A stretch of DNA of 64,000 nt. It comes from Bradyrhizobium sp. LTSP885. Lineage in GTDB: Bacteria; Pseudomonadota; Alphaproteobacteria; Rhizobiales; Xanthobacteraceae. The DNA is taken from contig NZ_JYMT01000041.1 in assembly GCF_000938305.1 (NCBI RefSeq), forward strand, positions 78,790-142,789. The letters are read 5' to 3'. A program made the position numbers and the translations under genes. Position 1 is the first letter of the stretch. Every line of letters starts with the position of its first letter. Below are positions 61,556 through 64,000 of this stretch, piece by piece. The notes beneath the pieces are model-generated. The model had not been told where the DNA came from and ran no database searches. It saw only the letters and a list, made by a program, of their open reading frames with translations.

Positions 61556-62272
61556 TCAATTCGCGGCGAGATATGCGCTGTGAAGAATATCCGGATTCTC
61601 GCGTAATTGTTCGGGTTCGCCGGAGAACCGAATATGTCCCCGCTCCATGACGTGGACGCGATGTGAAATCCGCAACGCGATATTCGTGAACTGTTCGATC
61701 AACAACCCGCCGACGCCGTCCGTGGCAAGCTGAGTGATCACCGGAACCAGCCTGGCCACGATCACGGGAGCAAGATCGAACGACAATTCATCCGCAAGGA
61801 TATAGCGCGGGCGATCGACGATGGCCTGGACGAGTACGACCATTTGCTGCTGACCGCCGGAGAGCGATCCCGCCCGCGCGTCGAGTTTTCGACGAAGCTC
61901 GGGAAACGCATCAAGCGCAGCCTCAATGCCATCTTCCCGCTTGCGGCCCGGCAGATGATGACCGGCGACCCGAAGATTATCGAAGACCGATAGTTCGCTG
62001 AGTACGTGGTGCCCTTCGGGGACGGCTGCAACGCCAAGGCGGCGAACCTGCTCTGGCCGAAGGCCTGCACTCGATTTGCGGTCGATGAATACGTCGCCGG
62101 AGGAAACGGGCAATGCACCAGCCACGGCGAGAACCAGCGAACTCTTGCCAGCCCCGTTGGCGCCGAGCAGAGCGGTGACCTGCCACGGCGGAATCTCGAT
62201 ATCTATACCATGCACGACCTGCTTGCCACCGCGCGCAATCGCCAGACGCTCGATCCGGATGCAATCGGTCAT
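61556..62272 (-). CDS. livF: Branched-chain amino acid ABC transporter ATP-binding protein LivF-like
   Basis: The 238-residue product has Walker A LGANGAGKSSLV (about 35), signature LSGGQQQMVVLVQAIVDRP (about 138) and Walker B YILADELSFDLAP. The second half has the LivF pattern GVGGLLIEQFTNIALRISHRVHVMERG. The Walker B/D-loop reads ADELSFDLAP where LDEPSLGLAP is usual; ADELS variants exist in this family. The ATG overlaps the stop of a truncated LivG-like gene (62269-62272). No permease or binding-protein genes are in the window. Confidence 0.85.
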   Translation of the reverse strand: MTDCIRIERLAIARGGKQVVHGIDIEIPPWQVTALLGANGAGKSSLVLAVAGALPVSSGDVFIDRKSSAGLRPEQVRRLGVAAVPEGHHVLSELSVFDNLRVAGHHLPGRKREDGIEAALDAFPELRRKLDARAGSLSGGQQQMVVLVQAIVDRPRYILADELSFDLAPVIVARLVPVITQLATDGVGGLLIEQFTNIALRISHRVHVMERGHIRFSGEPEQLRENPDILHSAYLAAN

Positions 62273-62709
62273 GCCGCTTCTCCGAGGTAGGCGGCGCGTA
62301 CTTTCGGATCCTTCAAGGTCGGACCTACCGGGCCGTAGGCGATCACGGTGCCGAAATCGAGAACCAGCGTCTTCGTGCGGGTCGAGGATGTCAGGTCGAC
62401 GTCGTGATCGACGAGCAACACCTGGGCGCCGCAGAACGCCGGCATGCCTATGATGGTCTTACGCAGGAAATCCGACTCGGATTCGCTTAGGCTGGCGCCG
62501 GGTTCATCCATCATGATGATCTTCGGCGCACCGACGATGCATCGCGCGATTTCGAATCGCTCACGATCAACGAACTGAGCCGACGGATTTACGCAGAAGC
62601 GCTGCGGCGTTCGGGTGGGAAGATTTCGACAGCAGCGCGGATGCTTGGGATCATCAGGCCCCAGTTCGTTTATCGGACAAGGGAATTGGGCCCGGGAATT
62701 GAGGACCAA
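62269..62709 (-). pseudogene. Truncated LivG-like ATPase remnant
   Basis: Only the C-terminal third of a LivG-type protein is present: IARCIVGAPKIIMMDEPGASLSESESDF (Walker B), VLLVDHDVDL and LDFGTVIAYGPVGPTLKDPKVRAAYLGEAA. Walker A is missing and the LSGGQ signature appears lost (only AQFVDRERFEIARC). Upstream residues to 62709 show no LivG similarity, so the gene is a 5' deletion or recombination remnant. It overlaps the livF start by 4 bp. Confidence 0.75.
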
Positions 62710-63374
62710 TGCTGACTTTGCGGTGTTTCTACGCGCTTACCAAAGCACTGACGCAGCCACGCGCAGCACCGAAAAGTTAACTCAGCGGAATCGCTCTTGC
62801 AGCAATATCTGCGCAATCTTTGCAAACCTTGTGTTCGACCTGTCCTATTTTTACGCCATCGTCGCCGATTTCCGCGCGCGCATTCCGTACCTCTTCTCGA
62901 AACCAGGATATCCGGTTTTGATGAACTCGCACTGTCTGAAAACAGCGGCGTGGGAATATGCGAGACACGAAAAACAGTCGGTCGAAAAGCGAGCGCCTTC
63001 GGCGTCTCGTCAATCAATGCCATCAGCAACGCAACACTCATAATGCAATAACTGAAGAACCTTATCGGCAAATGCTTAATGCTGCCAAGTGCAGGCGTCA
63101 TGAGTCCGATACCCGACACTGCGCTCGGACTTCCTAGATGGGTCATTCGCTTCGTTTTTACAGTCGGTCAGCTTCCAGACTACCCTCAACTTCGGACATG
63201 TCGCTGCACTGCGCCAACTGACGCGATGGACGAATTCCGGACTCATGCGCCCTAGAAAAGTCAGGCTTCGTTCGGTCGCTTCGACGGTTATGGCGAGCAA
63301 GGGTCGCCAACCGCCGACGAACAGACACAACTTCAAATGTTGATTTCGAAGGCCGGACGAAGATGTTCGTCTCG
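62710..63374. other. Non-coding or decayed region
   Basis: About 665 bp with lower GC than most of the window. Short reading frames on both strands lack homology features or a normal composition. No RNA gene is recognised. With the broken livG on one side it looks like decayed sequence at a rearrangement junction. Confidence 0.45.
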
Positions 63375-64000
63375 CTATTCCAGATATGGCGTCAGCACAT
63401 TTTCGATCCATTTCATGAATGCGCGGACTCGGCGCGACAGATTGCTTCGATGTGCAACGACGAGGGACACGGCGAGCGCCCGGCGACGATAATCGGGTAT
63501 GATCTCCACAAGCGCTCCACTCTCCAGGTATCGGCCAATCCCCAAGAGTGGCGCCTGAATCAGGCCAAGGCCGGCGAGGGCAGCGGCTTCGTAGGTCTGC
63601 GCACTGTTAACGTGTAGCGCACCTGGCAACTGAAGCGTCGCGTAGCCGTCGCCGTCCGGATATTCCCATCCATAGGGTCTTGCGGCCAGCATCGTCGAAA
63701 AATGAATTGCCCGATGCTCCTGACGCTGGAGATCTTCTAGCGATCGGGGGACGCCATAGCGCGCTAGATAGGCGGGACTGGCAGCGTTGACCATACGCAA
63801 CCGGCCCAGCGGGCGGGCGATCAGCGTCTCGTCCCTTATGGATCCAAGCCGCAATACACAGTCGAACCCCTCTTGAACCAGATCGACCTGCCGATCCGTA
63901 CTCGACACCTCCAGCTCCAACTCTGGATGAGCCGCCATGAAATCCGGTAAGGCCGGCACGATCGTTGTCCGTGCCACCTCGGTCGGAAGATCGACGCGTA
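63375..64000 (-). CDS. LysR-family regulator, C-terminal part
   Basis: The gene enters from the right edge and its 5' end is missing. The visible 208 codons encode the LysR substrate-binding domain: VDLPTEVARTTIVPALPDFMAAHPELELEVSSTDRQVDLVQEGFDCVLRLG, and further on LARYGVPRSLEDLQRQEHRAI and GLIQAPLLGIGRYLESGALVEIIPDYRR. The N-terminal helix-turn-helix lies outside the window. The stop is at 63375. It reads leftwards towards the decayed livG region. Confidence 0.9.
   Translation of the reverse strand, partial: RVDLPTEVARTTIVPALPDFMAAHPELELEVSSTDRQVDLVQEGFDCVLRLGSIRDETLIARPLGRLRMVNAASPAYLARYGVPRSLEDLQRQEHRAIHFSTMLAARPYGWEYPDGDGYATLQLPGALHVNSAQTYEAAALAGLGLIQAPLLGIGRYLESGALVEIIPDYRRRALAVSLVVAHRSNLSRRVRAFMKWIENVLTPYLE

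Noticed and set aside
62670..63146. Minus-strand reading frame of 158 codons in the decayed region
   Set aside because: Mixed composition with no motif and no support from adjacent genes; more consistent with remnant DNA.

Overview
The window looks like chromosome from a high-GC alphaproteobacterium of the order Hyphomicrobiales, most likely Bradyrhizobium or a close relative. This rests on the gene families, the GC-rich codon use, and two dispersed palindromic elements of the type common in that group (27131-27249 and 43221-43267). It is inference; no rRNA or other marker gene is present.

Layout. (1) 1-9129: a type II secretion locus. gspE-F-G-H-I-J-K-L run leftwards as an overlapping operon; gspD and a short prepilin peptidase run rightwards from the same intergenic region. 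(2) 9151-18193: a surface-glycan region on mixed strands: a membrane acyltransferase with an SGNH domain, a Sel1-repeat protein, two methyltransferases, a WbqC-like protein, a secreted beta-helix protein, a GtrB-like glycosyltransferase, a beta-propeller glycosidase-like protein and a PglD-like acetyltransferase. (3) 18309-21623: a large subtilase/sedolisin-like exoprotein with four nearly identical 351-bp repeats. (4) 22018-30997: a CoA-transferase and an orphan molybdenum hydroxylase subunit on the plus strand converge on a minus-strand series tctC-mtnP-mtnA-tctB-tctA, in which methylthioadenosine salvage genes sit inside a tripartite tricarboxylate transporter set. (5) 31206-35117: a 1303-residue VCBS/RTX protein with a carbohydrate-binding-like module. 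(6) 35983-38873: a PadR repressor, a HAAS/DUF1700 membrane protein and a DUF2807 exported protein, then a secreted alpha/beta hydrolase. (7) 38880-48847: a glycolate/glyoxylate-type region with two paralogous class V aminotransferases around an MFS carrier, a crotonase and a GST on one strand, and a divergent GntR regulator, fused FAD/Fe-S oxidase and GlcG-like protein. (8) 48848-51878: a degenerate non-coding stretch with tRNA-like fragments, then a phytanoyl-CoA-dioxygenase-like gene and a second GntR gene. (9) 51936-61182: a leftward sugar operon (LacI regulator, xylulokinase, xylose isomerase, sugar ABC transporter, sugar isomerase/epimerase, Gfo/Idh oxidoreductase). (10) 61556-64000: livF, a truncated livG remnant, a non-coding stretch and the end of a LysR gene cut by the right edge.

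How the parts work together. The T2SS, the acyltransferase and the glycan cluster point to building and modifying the cell surface. The two large repeat proteins are likely exported, but no type I exporter genes are present. The right half is catabolic: organic-acid uptake with CoA activation, glycolate-to-glycine chemistry, and ABC-mediated pentose uptake feeding xylose isomerase and xylulokinase. The most noteworthy items are the mtnPA genes inside the TTT transporter series, the PadR/HAAS/DUF2807 operon with direct repeats over its promoter, and two enzymes whose expected catalytic glutamates are replaced.
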